Origin: Sanghuangporus weigelae
Lineage: Eukaryota > Basidiomycota > Agaricomycetes > Hymenochaetales > Hymenochaetaceae
NCBI GenBank assembly: GCA_033182465.1
Contig: CP137318.1
Span: 1,054,001 to 1,118,000 of the forward strand
DNA: 64,000 bases
Reading direction: 5' to 3'
Shown: positions 12,397-25,230 of the stretch, one piece after another
Position numbering within the stretch: position 1 is the first letter of the stretch
Layout: each line of letters starts with the position of its first letter
Program-made: the position numbers and the translations under genes
Notes under the pieces: generated by a model
Database searches by the model: none
What the model saw: the letters and a program-made list of their open reading frames with translations, nothing else
Told to the model about the DNA's origin: nothing

Positions 12397-13635
12397 TTAG
12401 AAATCTGTAGACATCATATGGAATATACTATAGCTCACTTGTCTGTACTGAAGCGAGACGTTCTGAGGCTTCGTCGTTCTCACTTTCGAACTGAAAAGAG
12501 TCCGCTTCTTGCGACCATTTGAGCGGCGTCGAGGCATGACCCAGGTACATTCATCCTCGTCCAGTAGGCTCAGCTGAGCCAAATAGCATATTAGATGATG
12601 GACTAGGCTGCCATCAGGCTATAGCTTACGTTGCTATTTGGGTTCTTTGTCAGGTATACATTTGAGGTGTATGACGAGATATTGATGGTCGATGTGGCCG
12701 AGCTCCATGCTTGATTTTCATCGTCCAGAAGACTGCTCTGAGGGGAGGTGAGTGCTTTGGCAATAGATCGAGATCTGAGAGAACACAGGACTGACTGAGG
12801 ACTCTGTCTGGTCTTCCAAAAGGACAATTGCCCCTGGTTCATGTACGACAAAGTCGACCTAGGAGACAAAGGTTACTAAATGACTGGGTCCTTGACAAGT
12901 TCGCTCTACTAACCAGCGTGCTGCATTCAGAAGTATCCGTCACAGCAAGGCTGACGTCGCCGGAGTCAACCTTTTCTCTCTGCTTGTCCCCTGAGCGTTC
13001 ATTTTCAGCTGAAGCAGAGGGAGCACGTATTCGTCGAAATGCAATGGAGAGAACGTCGCTGAGACTGTTCTTGACTGTTCTTCGGATCATTTGTGGACGA
13101 GTTTTCGGCGTAATATTCTGTTATCCAGGATCAGTGATATCCTTCTTCGTCAACGATGATACAAACTAACGAACAAAGTGAGGAGCAGGCGTAAGAGAGG
13201 AAGGAGATGGTTGAAATTCGGATTGAGCGCGGGGAGTCTAAGTAAGTTCGTAGACCACAGTTCCACGGATATATGATCAGAAATCCTGGACGAATGCCGC
13301 CGGACCGTAATAGTACAATGCACGGCACGTGGAATGTCCAGCTGCAAGGCAGAACCGCCAACACATCAAGAACAACATCGTATAGCGACGCCACGAGATC
13401 GATCACAGGATCAGAAGCCATATTTGCTCTAACTTGGGCGGAACCGATATTCAACGAAGCATTCCATGCAATTGAAAACCTCGTCGCCTTACTCACCACA
13501 TCAGCCCAACCGCAACACTAAGATACTGCAACCTAAATTTGCATCCAAAGACGCGGATAGCTCGGAAGCGGGTGACTGTGATACAGATTCCGGAGTAGAT
13601 ACGGGATTCTTTCGCTTCCGGCTCCGTTCCGACAT
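12397..13635 (-). CDS. Hypothetical spliced gene, product not recognised
   Basis: Several short minus-strand frames join through plausible introns. The start at 13635 reads MSERSRKRKNPVSTPESVSQ. A later exon (13089 to about 12912) reads IRRTVKNSLSDVLSIAFRRI after an intron of about 50 nt with CAG acceptor. The next, from about 12855, includes YMNQGQLSFWKTRQSPQSV. The last begins SLLDEDECTWVMPRRRSNG. The sequence is Ser-rich and basic, suggesting a nuclear or disordered protein, but no family is recognised. The region 13130-13500 is uncertain: two frames are open there, and one (around 13150-13347) encodes a hydrophobic stretch. Exon boundaries are tentative, and the gene could extend or split differently. 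Confidence 0.35.
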
Positions 13636-14393
13636 TCTTTCCGGTGAATGAATCCAGTCAGCTCAGGTCAAATGGCTCAATGGAGAATCCCTCAGCATGG
13701 CGTAAAAGAAAGGGTGCAGACTCCCTACACGTATACCTAATGATTTTGTTTTGTTCTGCCGCTTAGAGAGTAAACAGGACCAGATTGTCCGAACCTCACT
13801 AGTAATGTCAAATAGGGACGACACCACGTTACCGACGCTGCGTCACTGGGCCAATAGCAGGACCAGACTCTTGGGAGGCAGAGCACCAGGTTCTAGGATA
13901 AACGACGGCAGATTCACGGAGTAGAGCAAGTCTAATAACAGGGACATCGCATAGACACGGACAATGAAGAGTTCAATAACGGATTGACGATTGTCATCGC
14001 AGAGGAGTCGCCGAAGTTTCCTCTTCAAGCGGCAGGTCAATGTAGATAAGGACAGATCGATATGTGAAATTGATATCATACAATGAAATTACAGCAAGTC
14101 TATTTCAGCGCGAGAAATTGAAGCATTGGTGAGAATTGGCTTACTCTCCTCCATCCGATTGGTTTAGTCTGTCCCGCGACTGTCTAACCTTGACAATACG
14201 AGTCGCTAAAGAACAGACGTATGATGGTAATAGAACGATACATAAGAACACAATGTCCGACGGAAAATAGCAAAAAACTCGGTCGCGACTCTCTATCAAT
14301 ATCAGATCATTTTGGCAAGACGGATTTTTTTTAAATAAGAACAGATTCATTGAAGCCATTCAATCTGGACCGAATTAAATTCGCAAGAACAGT
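13636..14393. other. Intergenic region, no gene seen
   Basis: About 760 bp with minus-strand ORFs of 72-78 codons (13843-14079, 14141-14359) that have no recognisable features. It likely contains the 3' UTR of RVB2 and the promoter of the hypothetical gene to the left. Confidence 0.4.
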
Positions 14394-16119
<1,726 letters not shown>

Positions 16120-16278
16120 TCAGTCCAAACCAACAACGACGAGAAATGAAAGTGCATACCATGGTTGTCTGAACTCAACTGTGGTCTCTGATGAAAGTTG
16201 CGAAAGGTCACAGCGTGTCACGCTGAAGTCGAAGAGGATTCTCGTCACGGCGTGTTTTTCTGTTACACCAGATCAGTC
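16120..16278. promoter_or_regulatory. Short divergent promoter between RVB2 and mitochondrial uL2m genes
   Basis: Only 159 bp separate the two start codons, so both genes must be driven from the same small region. No clear named motif is seen. Confidence 0.5.
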
Positions 16279-17479
16279 ATGTTTTCAGCAGCGAGGGCGG
16301 GTGTACGGCTGCTGAGAACGTGCTCGTCAACAAGCAGAGGTGTCCCTGGCACATTTCGGTGCTATGCCTCGGAGGTTCAGCTACCATCCAACATCAATGA
16401 TGCCCTCGCTCGTAATTCTGCACTTTTCAAAACATACAAGCCCGTTACTCCAGGTCTTCGACACCTTCGTCGACCTCTTAACGATCATCTCTGGCGCGGA
16501 CGTCCAATCAAAGCCTTGACTATTCCTCTAAGAAAAAAGGGAGGTCGCAATAACCAGGGCCGTATAACGATTCGTCACCGTGGCGGAGGTCACAAACGAC
16601 GTCTTCGTACTGTCGACTTCATGCGTACGGACGGTGGGCCGCACGATGTTATTCGCATTGAATATGACCCTGGACGTTCGGGACACATCGCTTTGATCCG
16701 TTCGCGAAGAGCAAAAGCCAACAATGGATTGCGCTACAGTTACATCATCGCACCTGAAGGCCTTAGAGCTGGAGATGCTGTACAAAGCTTTAGAAGTGGT
16801 ATCCCTGCGGGAACTGTACCAGGATTTGACGGAAGATTGGACGCATCCATGAATGTAACTGAGAACGAGGTGTCGACTAGGCAGAAATCGACTCAGTCTC
16901 TTACTATCGGTCTGCTTAGAGCAGCAACGGTCCGTACGGGAAACGTCCTTCCTCTCAAACTTATCCCACCGGGAACGCCGATTCATTGCATCTCTTTATT
17001 TCCCGAACGCCGAATGAGCCTAGTACGCTCCGCTGGCACATATGCAATGGTTGTGACACATGAGGAGGATGGCAAATATTCACAAATAAAGCTACAGAGT
17101 GGCGAAGTACGAAAGGTACTGCAAACCTGCTGTGCGACAATCGGCAAGGTCAGCAACCCGTTACATAGATATCGTTCGCTCGGAAAGGCGGGGAGAAAAC
17201 GATGGCTGGGGAGGAGACCTCATGTACGAGGTACAGCGATGAACAGGTTAGATAAATGTCAACTTGCATCCTGATTAAGATTGACTCCAATCGATCTCCA
17301 GGTGCGATCACCCTCACGGAGGAGGTCGTGGTAAATCAAAGGGTAACAAGCATCCTCGCTCGATATGGGGTTGGCTCACGAAGGGCATGCGCACACGACG
17401 TCCTGGCCCGAAGGGTCCGAAGGGCAGCAACAAGATGGTGATTAAGGAACGCCCTAGAGGGAAGGAGAAGAGGCAATAG
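16279..17479 (+). CDS. RML2: Mitochondrial large-subunit ribosomal protein uL2m
   Basis: Core protein of the mitochondrial ribosome peptidyl-transferase region. The start [19 protein letters not shown] is an Arg/Ser-rich mitochondrial presequence; it is preferred over an in-frame upstream Met at 16198. The family signature follows: [20 protein letters not shown] and then [14 protein letters not shown]. An intron at 17247-17301 splits the C-terminal signature. The spliced join reads [20 protein letters not shown], then [18 protein letters not shown], with the stop at 17479. The catalytic-loop histidines (DHPH) and glycines are intact. The residues before them are R-C where bacterial proteins have P-V. 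Total about 380 aa. Confidence 0.92.
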
Positions 17480-17612
17480 TTGGTTCACGTTGTCTTTCAC
17501 AATCAATAATTTCTCTTCGTTTATTGCAAAGTTACTCGCTGTCGTCGTTCAGCTTCCATCTATAAAAAAAATGAAGAATTCGCTCACCCAAAAGGCAAGA
17601 TTATGATCTGCA

Positions 17613-17906
17613 CTATGATTCCTCTTCGCCTTCATTCACTCCTTCATCCTCCTCATTCTGTCCTTTCTTCGGCTCCTTCGCATTCTCCAACATCCCCATC
17701 GCGTCCTTCCAGACTGTTAAGTCCGCACCAATTCGCGCCTTTGCTTGCATAACAGCTTCGCGCAGTGCGTTATAGAATTCCGAATTCGACTTGGATTCAG
17801 CTGTAGGCACCTTGAACTCATACACCTTGGAAGGCGGATGAGAATCCAGAATAACAGTATCCGGTGGAGGATGAAGATTGTAGATGACTTTCAGTGCTTT
17901 TGACAT
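17613..17906 (-). CDS. Gon7-like subunit of the EKC/KEOPS complex (tentative)
   Basis: Small protein of 97 aa, start MSKALKVIYNLHPPPDTV. The fungal Gon7 family is short, with an N-terminal Y..PP segment, a central aromatic patch, a helix of the type YxxLRxxxxxxQxxIxxxLT, and an acidic tail. This protein shows FYNALREAVMQAKARIGADL followed by TVWKDAM and a strongly acidic end, which fits. Gon7 stabilises the KEOPS complex that makes t6A in tRNA. The frame is open upstream to 18053, but that extension has low-quality sequence. Assignment rests on pattern only, since the family is poorly conserved. Confidence 0.5.
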   Translation of the reverse strand: MSKALKVIYNLHPPPDTVILDSHPPSKVYEFKVPTAESKSNSEFYNALREAVMQAKARIGADLTVWKDAMGMLENAKEPKKGQNEEDEGVNEGEEES

Positions 17907-18207
17907 TGTTGCAGATAAACGGAAGAGCGAAGTCTGCCAGCGGTAACTGAGCTCATCAATATCGTGTGAGTGCAGATCTTCCTTTTGATCGACGCTGCCA
18001 CAAAAAATTAAAACCATAACGCCGTCTTTATTCCAAACCAGGCTTAACAACAAAGCTCATTCAACAGGTACAAACCAACCAAAACAAACAAATTCCAAAC
18101 AAAGAGCAAAAAAAAAACATATATGATGCTCCCGAAAGTCCTTCACGGTAATTCATGCCGACGATCCGTTTATACTTTAATCACCGCAGAGGCGCGGTAG
18201 GACTGCT

Positions 18208-18970
18208 TCACAGACCTGCCAAGCCAAGGATGGTACCCAAAAGTCCCAATCCGACGCTACCGAGGATACCAGAGACGGCAGACAAGCTGTGACAGATCAT
18301 CAGCGTGAGATTATTTGGACAGGAAAAGAAGCTTTTTTTTCTTGAAGGGGAAGGGGGGCAGGACTTACAGGCCTCCGAGTGCAGTAACGAGGCCAGTGAC
18401 GACACCGCTTAGACCCACAACGAGCGTAGTCAGTGCGGCATCGAGTTCGGGAATGAGAACCCCGAGGATCGGGAGCGACGCCGCGCTACCAAGCATATCC
18501 TCTAGGAGGCTGGTTATTGCCTGAATTGATGATTAATTCTTCAGAATTGTGTCATAATTCCCAACATTGGACGCACCTGTACGATTACAGCGACCTCTGC
18601 GGCAATGTCGGACGCGTTCTGGCGCTTCTGGAGGGACGATGGGACGCTGCGGGGAATGGTGACAACCGAGTTGCGAGCATTGTTGATCGCGGAAATGAGC
18701 TGGTTAATAAGTGGGACGACCGCAGCCTCAGTCATGTTGTTGTTCGCAACCATGTTCCCTATTGGTTGCATTAGCGGGTGCAAGTTATCCAGGAACATAG
18801 TGGTGACACTCACTCAGCTCGGGAACGATGGTGTCGGTGGTCGACTTGAGGTTCGTGACCACATTCTGGACAGCTCCCAAGTTGGGCTGCCCAGCGGCGG
18901 GACTGGCAACAGACAGACCGCCAAGAGTCATGGAGAACGCGAAGAAGGAGACGACACGAGAGAACAACAT
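18208..18970 (-). CDS. Small secreted protein, GL-rich tail, copy A
   Basis: First of three tandem paralogues. The start at 18970 gives MLFSRVVSFFAFSMTLGGLS, a signal peptide ending near VAS-PAAG. The mature N-terminus reads LGAVQNVVTNLKSTTDTIVP and is split from the next exon by an intron after ELS. Exon 2 carries VVPLINQLISAINNARNSV, and a Lys-Arg site (QKRQN) lies near its end. Exon 3 has IPELDAALTTLVVGLSGVVT. The last exon ends in a Gly/Leu-rich hydrophobic tail, GSVGLGLLGTILGLAGL. No cysteines are seen in the mature part. The helical, Ala/Leu-rich, cysteine-free layout recalls hydrophobic surface-binding (HsbA-like) proteins, but this is inference. It has the same exon plan as copies B and C. 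Confidence 0.75.
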
Positions 18971-21355
18971 AGTGTTTAAAGGCGCTTGAGAGTCTGTATG
19001 AGAGGACTATGTAGAGAGCAGTGCGAGTACTTGTTCGCCTGTTGGTCAACTTCAGTCATTTCGGTCAGTCTTTTATACCATTCTTTCTGCCACCGATCTG
19101 AACAACTATGTTCCGCCAGAGTCAACAACTCGTAAGGGTATGGCGTCATGAAGCAGATGCTGAAAAAAGAAAAAATCATGAAGAAAACAGTAATTAGTTG
19201 TAAGGCAGATCACGATCAATGGTGTAAAAGTTGTTGGAGAAGATCACGCTACATTTGGGAAGAAAACAGAAGAGAATAGAACGGAAGTCGGTGTAAATCT
19301 GTTTCAGTTGACAGACGCTACGTACGATGAGAAAATAGTATTGTTCCAGGGGGGGATGGCTTTGGGTTCCAACGATGCAGAACGGGCAGGACGATCCCCT
19401 TTTCCTTGGGATACGGACTTGACGCGGCTTCCAAAATATCAGCATTCGACGTGAATGACGCACACCGGAGCGCTTAACGGAGTCTTGAAGGTATCATTGT
19501 GCCGTCTATCATCTCTAAATCGTAGAAAGCACTCTGAAGGTCGATTTGCACCAGCGTAGACATTTGTTGAGAGTGTATTCGCGAGACTCAAAGAGCTTCT
19601 GGACAAAGGCGCTAGAAGCATCGTAAGTATGAGGCTCGGACTCGGATTTGCGCATCACGGACTCGACCCGGCCTAAACTTCAACTCCACGGTAAACCAGC
19701 TTCGTGGAAGAAACCGTACTTCAATGATCAGAAAGATCATCCAAGTATAGAAACGAAGCTCAGGTGGCCATTGCCGATTGGGTTTAGTGGAGCGAGCGGC
19801 CACCAAGGTTAAATTTGATATCCCCAGGTACCAACGGCGCGAACAACGGAGACGGATTACCTTTCTTGCCTTCCGACGATCACGACGCGAGCAAACCGAA
19901 ACGACCATTTTAAGCTATCAAAGGGTACAAGGAACCTCTTTTTCGAGCATCTTTTCGCGGCGTTTAAGCGCAAAATCATTGGGAAATGGACTCTGATTTA
20001 CGGCTTCCACGGCACGGAATCATTCAGCTCCACAATTTCGACCCTGAAAAGATTCTGTTGGATTGAAGAGATTGAACAAAGTAGGCGAGTTGACTTTTTG
20101 AAATCGAAGATGCTGAGATGTTGGTGCCGGTTCACAGTACTAGTAGTCGTTTGTAATTGCCTTTGATCATCCCTAATCTGGCTGGTGGCTGGCTAATTGC
20201 CTTTTCAAACTCCGCGATCTGTAGACCCCAAAGTGAATCTGTCAATGACATATACAACAGCATAACAATCCAGATTTGCAAGGACATACAAAGTACTGTG
20301 CTGAATGGATCAGGAGCACAAGAGATGAAAGGACGGTGAGAGTAAAACTTTGGACTACCGCTGCGAACCTCGGTGTTTCTTGTGCAATTGTGCCCGTCAA
20401 GTTTCTTCTGAACAGATACATTGGTGACCGTACAGATTGCGAGGCAAAGGATAGTCTACCGAGACTATTTGTTCGGTATTGCCTCAGTCTTCCCGAATTA
20501 GTTATCCAATACTTTTGAGTCCTTACACCGACAATTGACAGATATGTACATCTTACAAATTATATCGTTTCCATCTTCGTGACGGACTGATTTCATAACG
20601 GTAGTCTTCATTTCTCCCCAGTGAACTTTCAACAGTCACTTTCTTCAAGGCATCGTTTCTTGACCCCAAATCTTTCGACAAGGTGGGCTAGCTAATAATT
20701 CACAGCAACTGATTAATTGGCAGAGAACGGTAGGAGTAGTTTATCGGAAAACACTACTGACATTCTCTGGAAACAATATGGGACATACAAATTTTCTTCA
20801 TAGTATACGTGTCAAGGCAAGGGCAAAACACAGAGGCTATGAAAGTTTCGTAAGTGCGGGCGTCAACGGAAAAACGCATAAGAACACCCGAAAGAGTCCT
20901 CTGCGTTCCATTCGTTCGTGTCCGCTTGGACTTATACTACTTTTGTAGTTAGAGATGTGATTGGTCGAGTCCTCAGAAGACAGATCAAGAACCTCTTCAG
21001 AACCCTTGATCAGTTCAAAGCATCGCGTATCTTTCCCCTGTACCTCGAGATTTGAAAAGTATTTCAGGATCCTGCTTCTAATTGCTGTCTCATATTCAAT
21101 TCGTCCAGAAATCATAATCATCTCGTAAAACCTTGGAACATGTTGATGCTCTTTATCTACCCGCAAAACTCTGAGTCTGTTGTATAATTAGCCGATCAAT
21201 AAGCAACTTCAGTCCGATACGTCGAATAATTTTATTTATCAAAATCATTGTCCCGGATTAGCAAATGCAGCCGATTTGAAGATAGATGGAAAGCAGATAG
21301 CTTCTAAGAGGAGAAAGCTTTACAAGAAGTGCGACTGATATTCACTATCGTGTTC
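18971..21355. other. Long gene-poor gap between secreted copies A and B
   Basis: About 2.4 kb. ORFs of 60-109 codons are scattered on both strands (largest at 20837-21166, minus). None has a recognised motif, a signal peptide or clear splice partners. No terminal repeats or transposase are seen. Confidence 0.5.
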
Positions 21356-22065
21356 TTATAGCTTCAACGCGTTAATCGTTTCAACAAAGCCGATAGCTGT
21401 CAAAGGTACCGCCAAATCCACCAAGCTAGTCATACTTGTAAGCCCATCGCTCAAGGCTTAAAAGGACATATACTTACAGTGTCGCTACAAGATAAGTGAC
21501 ACCAGCCAGGATTACATCAAGGCCAAGAAGAATGTCAGCAAGGGCGAGGTCTATGCCATATAGAAGTCCAGATAAATATGTGATGTCCGTCGAATTTGCA
21601 AGAAGATCCAAGGTTCCGACGATGTCCTACCAGATTTTGAATCAGAACAGAATGGCATTATATGCGAAGAACCGTAGTCACTTACCGTAATAATCTCAGC
21701 GATGAGTTCAACAAGGGTGTCATTACTTGCATCACTTGAGATAGGACCAATCAAAGCGAGGGAACCCTGAACCCCCTGAAGAGCCGAAATGAGCTCGATG
21801 ACGAGTGGTCCGACGGACTCATTTGTCGCATTGCCTTCGGCAGCCAACCCCTCTAGTATCGTATAAAGGTCAATCATAACTGCAAAGAAGAGCTTGTAAC
21901 GAGCTTACTGATCTGCGGGAGAATATTGTTCGTGTTGGACTGAAGTGATGTGAACATGTTCTGGATAGACGTCACGTCGCTGCGCGCAGCAACGGGTTTG
22001 CCAGAGGCAAAGGTCCCCAGAGTAAGGGAGAAGGTGAGAAACGAGATGACATGAGAAAATAGCAT
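21356..22065 (-). CDS. Small secreted protein, copy B (diverged)
   Basis: Second paralogue. The start at 22065 gives signal peptide MLFSHVISFLTFSLTLGTFA followed by DVTSIQNMFTSLQSNTNNIL. An intron after ISK leads to an exon with ESVGPLVIELISALQGVQGS. The next exon reads TYLSGLLYGIDLALADILLG and VILAGVTYLVATL. The last exon (MTSLVDLAVPLTAIGF...) stops at 21356. Intron positions match copies A and C, but the C-terminus lacks the Gly/Leu repeat tail and is the most diverged of the three. Only 44 bp after the ATG of copies A and C align closely at the signal peptide; the mature regions align by spacing of VQN, S(K/N)TD and P(Q/E)(I/L)S. Confidence 0.7.
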
Positions 22066-23274
22066 AGTGATAAACGAGCGTGTTAAAAGAGCGAATGGCA
22101 AGTACGAGCTGAAAACAATAGTCTGTTCTGGAAGAGAGTGAGACTCTAGAGGGCATTTTATATGCGTAGGATCTGGATACAGAGTAACGGCACGCAGCCC
22201 GCAGTAGAGAATAAAACTTCCCTGTTGAAATGCACTCGGTGGCGAGCATCCCAGCCGCAGTCAACGGGATCCTCCAAGTGAGAATCACTTTCGTCGGTTG
22301 CGCGCCACAATTCCTAGGCCTCCAATACACGAAAGGTGGTTCCCATATCCTTTCAGTGTCATAAGTGCGGAGATAATAGTAATCTTGCGCCCGCATGGTC
22401 GTTGATGATCGTCTGGAAGAATACTCTTGTTGCAGATCCTGCAGGTAGAAACCACCACACGTGTTCACGAATGTTATAAAATAAAATCTTTATGAAGTTG
22501 CAGCACGTATGATTCTATGTTTGCAAAGATCCCAATGAGGATATTGAATAAAGGGGAAGCACCGAATAACGATCTGCGAAAAATTCTTGTGATTTCAGCT
22601 CTTGGTGGAAGATAAGTTATGCCCATAGGCAACATTTTTCCCCTGACATGATAACAAATCGCTTCTTATATGATAGATTCGGGTTTGTGCATCAGCGATG
22701 CTAGAGAAAGAACAACGGAAACAGTGTCTACATGGACGTCTTTGCATGCATCAACGGACAACAGACGAGCTAGAATAGAATGAGCATGCGCGGGGAGAGA
22801 ACGCGGCGTACTACTACGAGTCGCCAAGCTTCAATCAACAAAGGAAGATTTTTGGGGGCAGTATCAGAAGCGATCAGGGGGAAAGATGGCCTATTCTCCA
22901 CCGCACTGAAGCCGCCAGATTCCCATAGAGCTCTTCTGAGGGATCAGAAGACAACAATATGCGTGATGAAGGTTCCGAATTCAAACAAATTGTTGATTGT
23001 GACGTGACGAAAGCAGACCAATCTTTACATAATCAAGAGTCAAATCAAACTTTTCAAAAGTAACGTCATTTGGATTAAAGTCAAACATAAACAGATCCAT
23101 ATTTCGAGACACGGAATCAGAGTACGCGCGATTATATGAATTCGGGGGCAACCACCGAAGGGGGAAGCAGAGAGCTCAATACAATTTCTCCTCATGCACT
23201 TGAAATCAGTGTGAGAACTTGGAGAACTTAAGGAAGAAAGGAAATTCAAGCTTAATCCCCCCGAAGTAATTTCA
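22066..23274. other. Gap between secreted copies B and C
   Basis: About 1.2 kb with no supported gene. Frames such as 21905-22468 (minus) simply continue past the start of copy B in another frame. The promoter of copy B lies immediately right of 22065. Confidence 0.45.
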
Positions 23275-23998
23275 TTACAATCCAAGGAGGCCTAGCGTGA
23301 GGCCAAATCCGAGGCCAGCTAGAAGTCCTCCTACTCCTTGGAGTCTATTGAGAAAATTTGTTACCGATTACAGCAGAAATAAGTGGTGATTGCAGAAAGA
23401 CGTACAGACTACCAACGGTTAATCCAAGGCCAACAACCGCGATATCAAGGCCCGTAAGGAGTTCAGCGAGAGCAACGTCCAGAGAGACGATAAGACCGGG
23501 GAGACCCGGAAAACCGAACGGGATCAGCTTGACTGCACCAGTAATGTCCTGAAACGACACTGATTCAGGCGAAAACAACATAAAATGAACAAGAATCTTT
23601 ACAGTGACTACGCCAGCGAAGGTAGTGGCAATCTCGTCCTGAGTCTGACGGCTCTTAAGCTTGATAGCCCCGCCCTGAGTAAGGGAGCTATGGGCAGCGT
23701 TGAGTGCTGAGACGAGTTCATTGATAAGCGGTGTAATAGTCGCGGAGTTGGCTTGATGGTTCGCTGCCGCACTCTCTAGAGGTAAAAGGTGATCAGCCTG
23801 GATGTCTAGGTAATATGCAGAAGAACATAACTTACTGATCTGCGGCACGATTTGGTCAGTCTTCGACTTGAGCGTTGCAACGACGTTCTGAACAGAGGCA
23901 ACATTAGCGCGAGTGTCAAGCTCGACCGGCTTGGCGACCGCGAGGATTCCAAGCGTCAAAATGAACGCGAAGAAAGACACAACGCGAGAGAACAGCAT
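23275..23998 (-). CDS. Small secreted protein, GL-rich tail, copy C
   Basis: Third paralogue. Signal peptide MLFSRVVSFFAFILTLGILA, then KPVELDTRANVASVQNVVAT. The first intron follows QISK. Exon 2 carries TITPLINELVSALNAAHSSL and a Lys-Ser-Arg stretch. Exon 3 contains FPGLPGLIVSLDVALAELLT. The last intron (GTACGT..TAG) joins to a final exon whose 24 codons are almost only Leu, Gly, Phe, Val and Ala (LLAGLGFGLTLGLLGL), stopping at 23275. The uninterrupted frame 23345-23998 reads through the introns, but splicing gives a better match to copies A and B. Probably a secreted cell-wall or surface protein of unknown role. Confidence 0.75.
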
Positions 23999-25230
23999 GA
24001 TGTTCAGAGACGAGTTTAAGACTGAAGGGCTTGGCTCGAGTAGTTAGTAGACAAGGTAAAGGCTCGTCTGCTGAGTATTTCCCCTCCAGGAGACGCTCTT
24101 TTATAGGCAACATCCAAGACCTGTAACAAAACAAGCGCAAAGCATATGACGGAATACGCGACGCCATAAGAGCACTAATGAACGTATCCATTCGGGTCGC
24201 TCTTTCTCCGTTCCACGGGACATAGATGGTGCAACAGATTCATTTCAGAACCGATATCAGAAGCGCGCCAGAAGCTGCAAATCATTCATTCATTTGTAGC
24301 ATCAGCAGAACAAACAACAAAGATTTTTATTACATTACCGGCCAACACTCATGACCCGGAATCGCATCGACCAACTCCGGCCAAGTAATGAAGCTGACCT
24401 CTGCGCTGTTGCAGTGAGAACAGAGAGAATAGAAAGGTAAGTCATTATTCCATGTTTTCAGGAATTATGAAACAGAATTCGTAACCATTATCATTACTTC
24501 TCGAAGTCCTAGGAGCATGAATTTTTTCAGTAGTAGATGACTATTCGCCTCGAAGACCTAGAACCAGTGAATCAAAATCTAGAGCCACGGCTTTCGGTAA
24601 TGAAGTCATAAGCAAGGTTTCAAATGCTTCAGAAATTTGAGATTGCCTGGGATGTAGCATCTATTGAATCGAGACCATAGGCCAGCACGAGGTTGGAAAT
24701 TAAAGCGGAAGTAGAAGGTTGCGCAATCTCAAGCTTTTTCGACGAAAGCTATTACATTGCATTGAAAACTGATACATCGCACTGATAACATTTCAGCGAC
24801 GAATCAAAGACTGACCAAGAACATACTGATTCTTTGAGAGAGAAGCTTTTACTCCAATCAAGTACACACATTAGACGGAGATGTCCGGACCGCTTCCGTA
24901 GAAGGCCACATGTTTATCCTTGGGGCCGATTTTAGGGTTCTTCTTGTCCAGGAGAGAGAAAGAAGTTACAAAACGGGAGCGATGAGCAGAGAAGTAGCGA
25001 AATTAAAGGCATAAATCATACGGTCAGTACGCAGATATAGCAAAAACAATACTGCAGCAACTGATGTGATGAATGAAGAGAAGAAGGAACGTGTTGTTCG
25101 TAGTAGACGGATGTGCGTTAATAATAATTTAGACTCCGCTTATAGTCACGCGTCCGAGTTCGTGGCGTTACGGTTCACATTGGCTTTGGTCCTGACCGCG
25201 ACGCAAAGAATATCAATATTAATCCAATTT
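23999..25230. other. Gene-poor gap with one exon-like fragment
   Basis: About 1.2 kb. The promoter of copy C lies at its left end. A minus-strand frame ending at 24871 reads PKIGPKDKHVAFYGSGPDIS before its stop and looks like a real C-terminal exon, but no start or upstream exon is clear. Otherwise nothing is seen. Confidence 0.4.

Noticed and set aside
20837-21166. 109-codon minus-strand ORF between secreted copies A and B
   Set aside because: No signal peptide, no similarity to the flanking family, and no recognisable motif. Its length is possible by chance in 2.4 kb.
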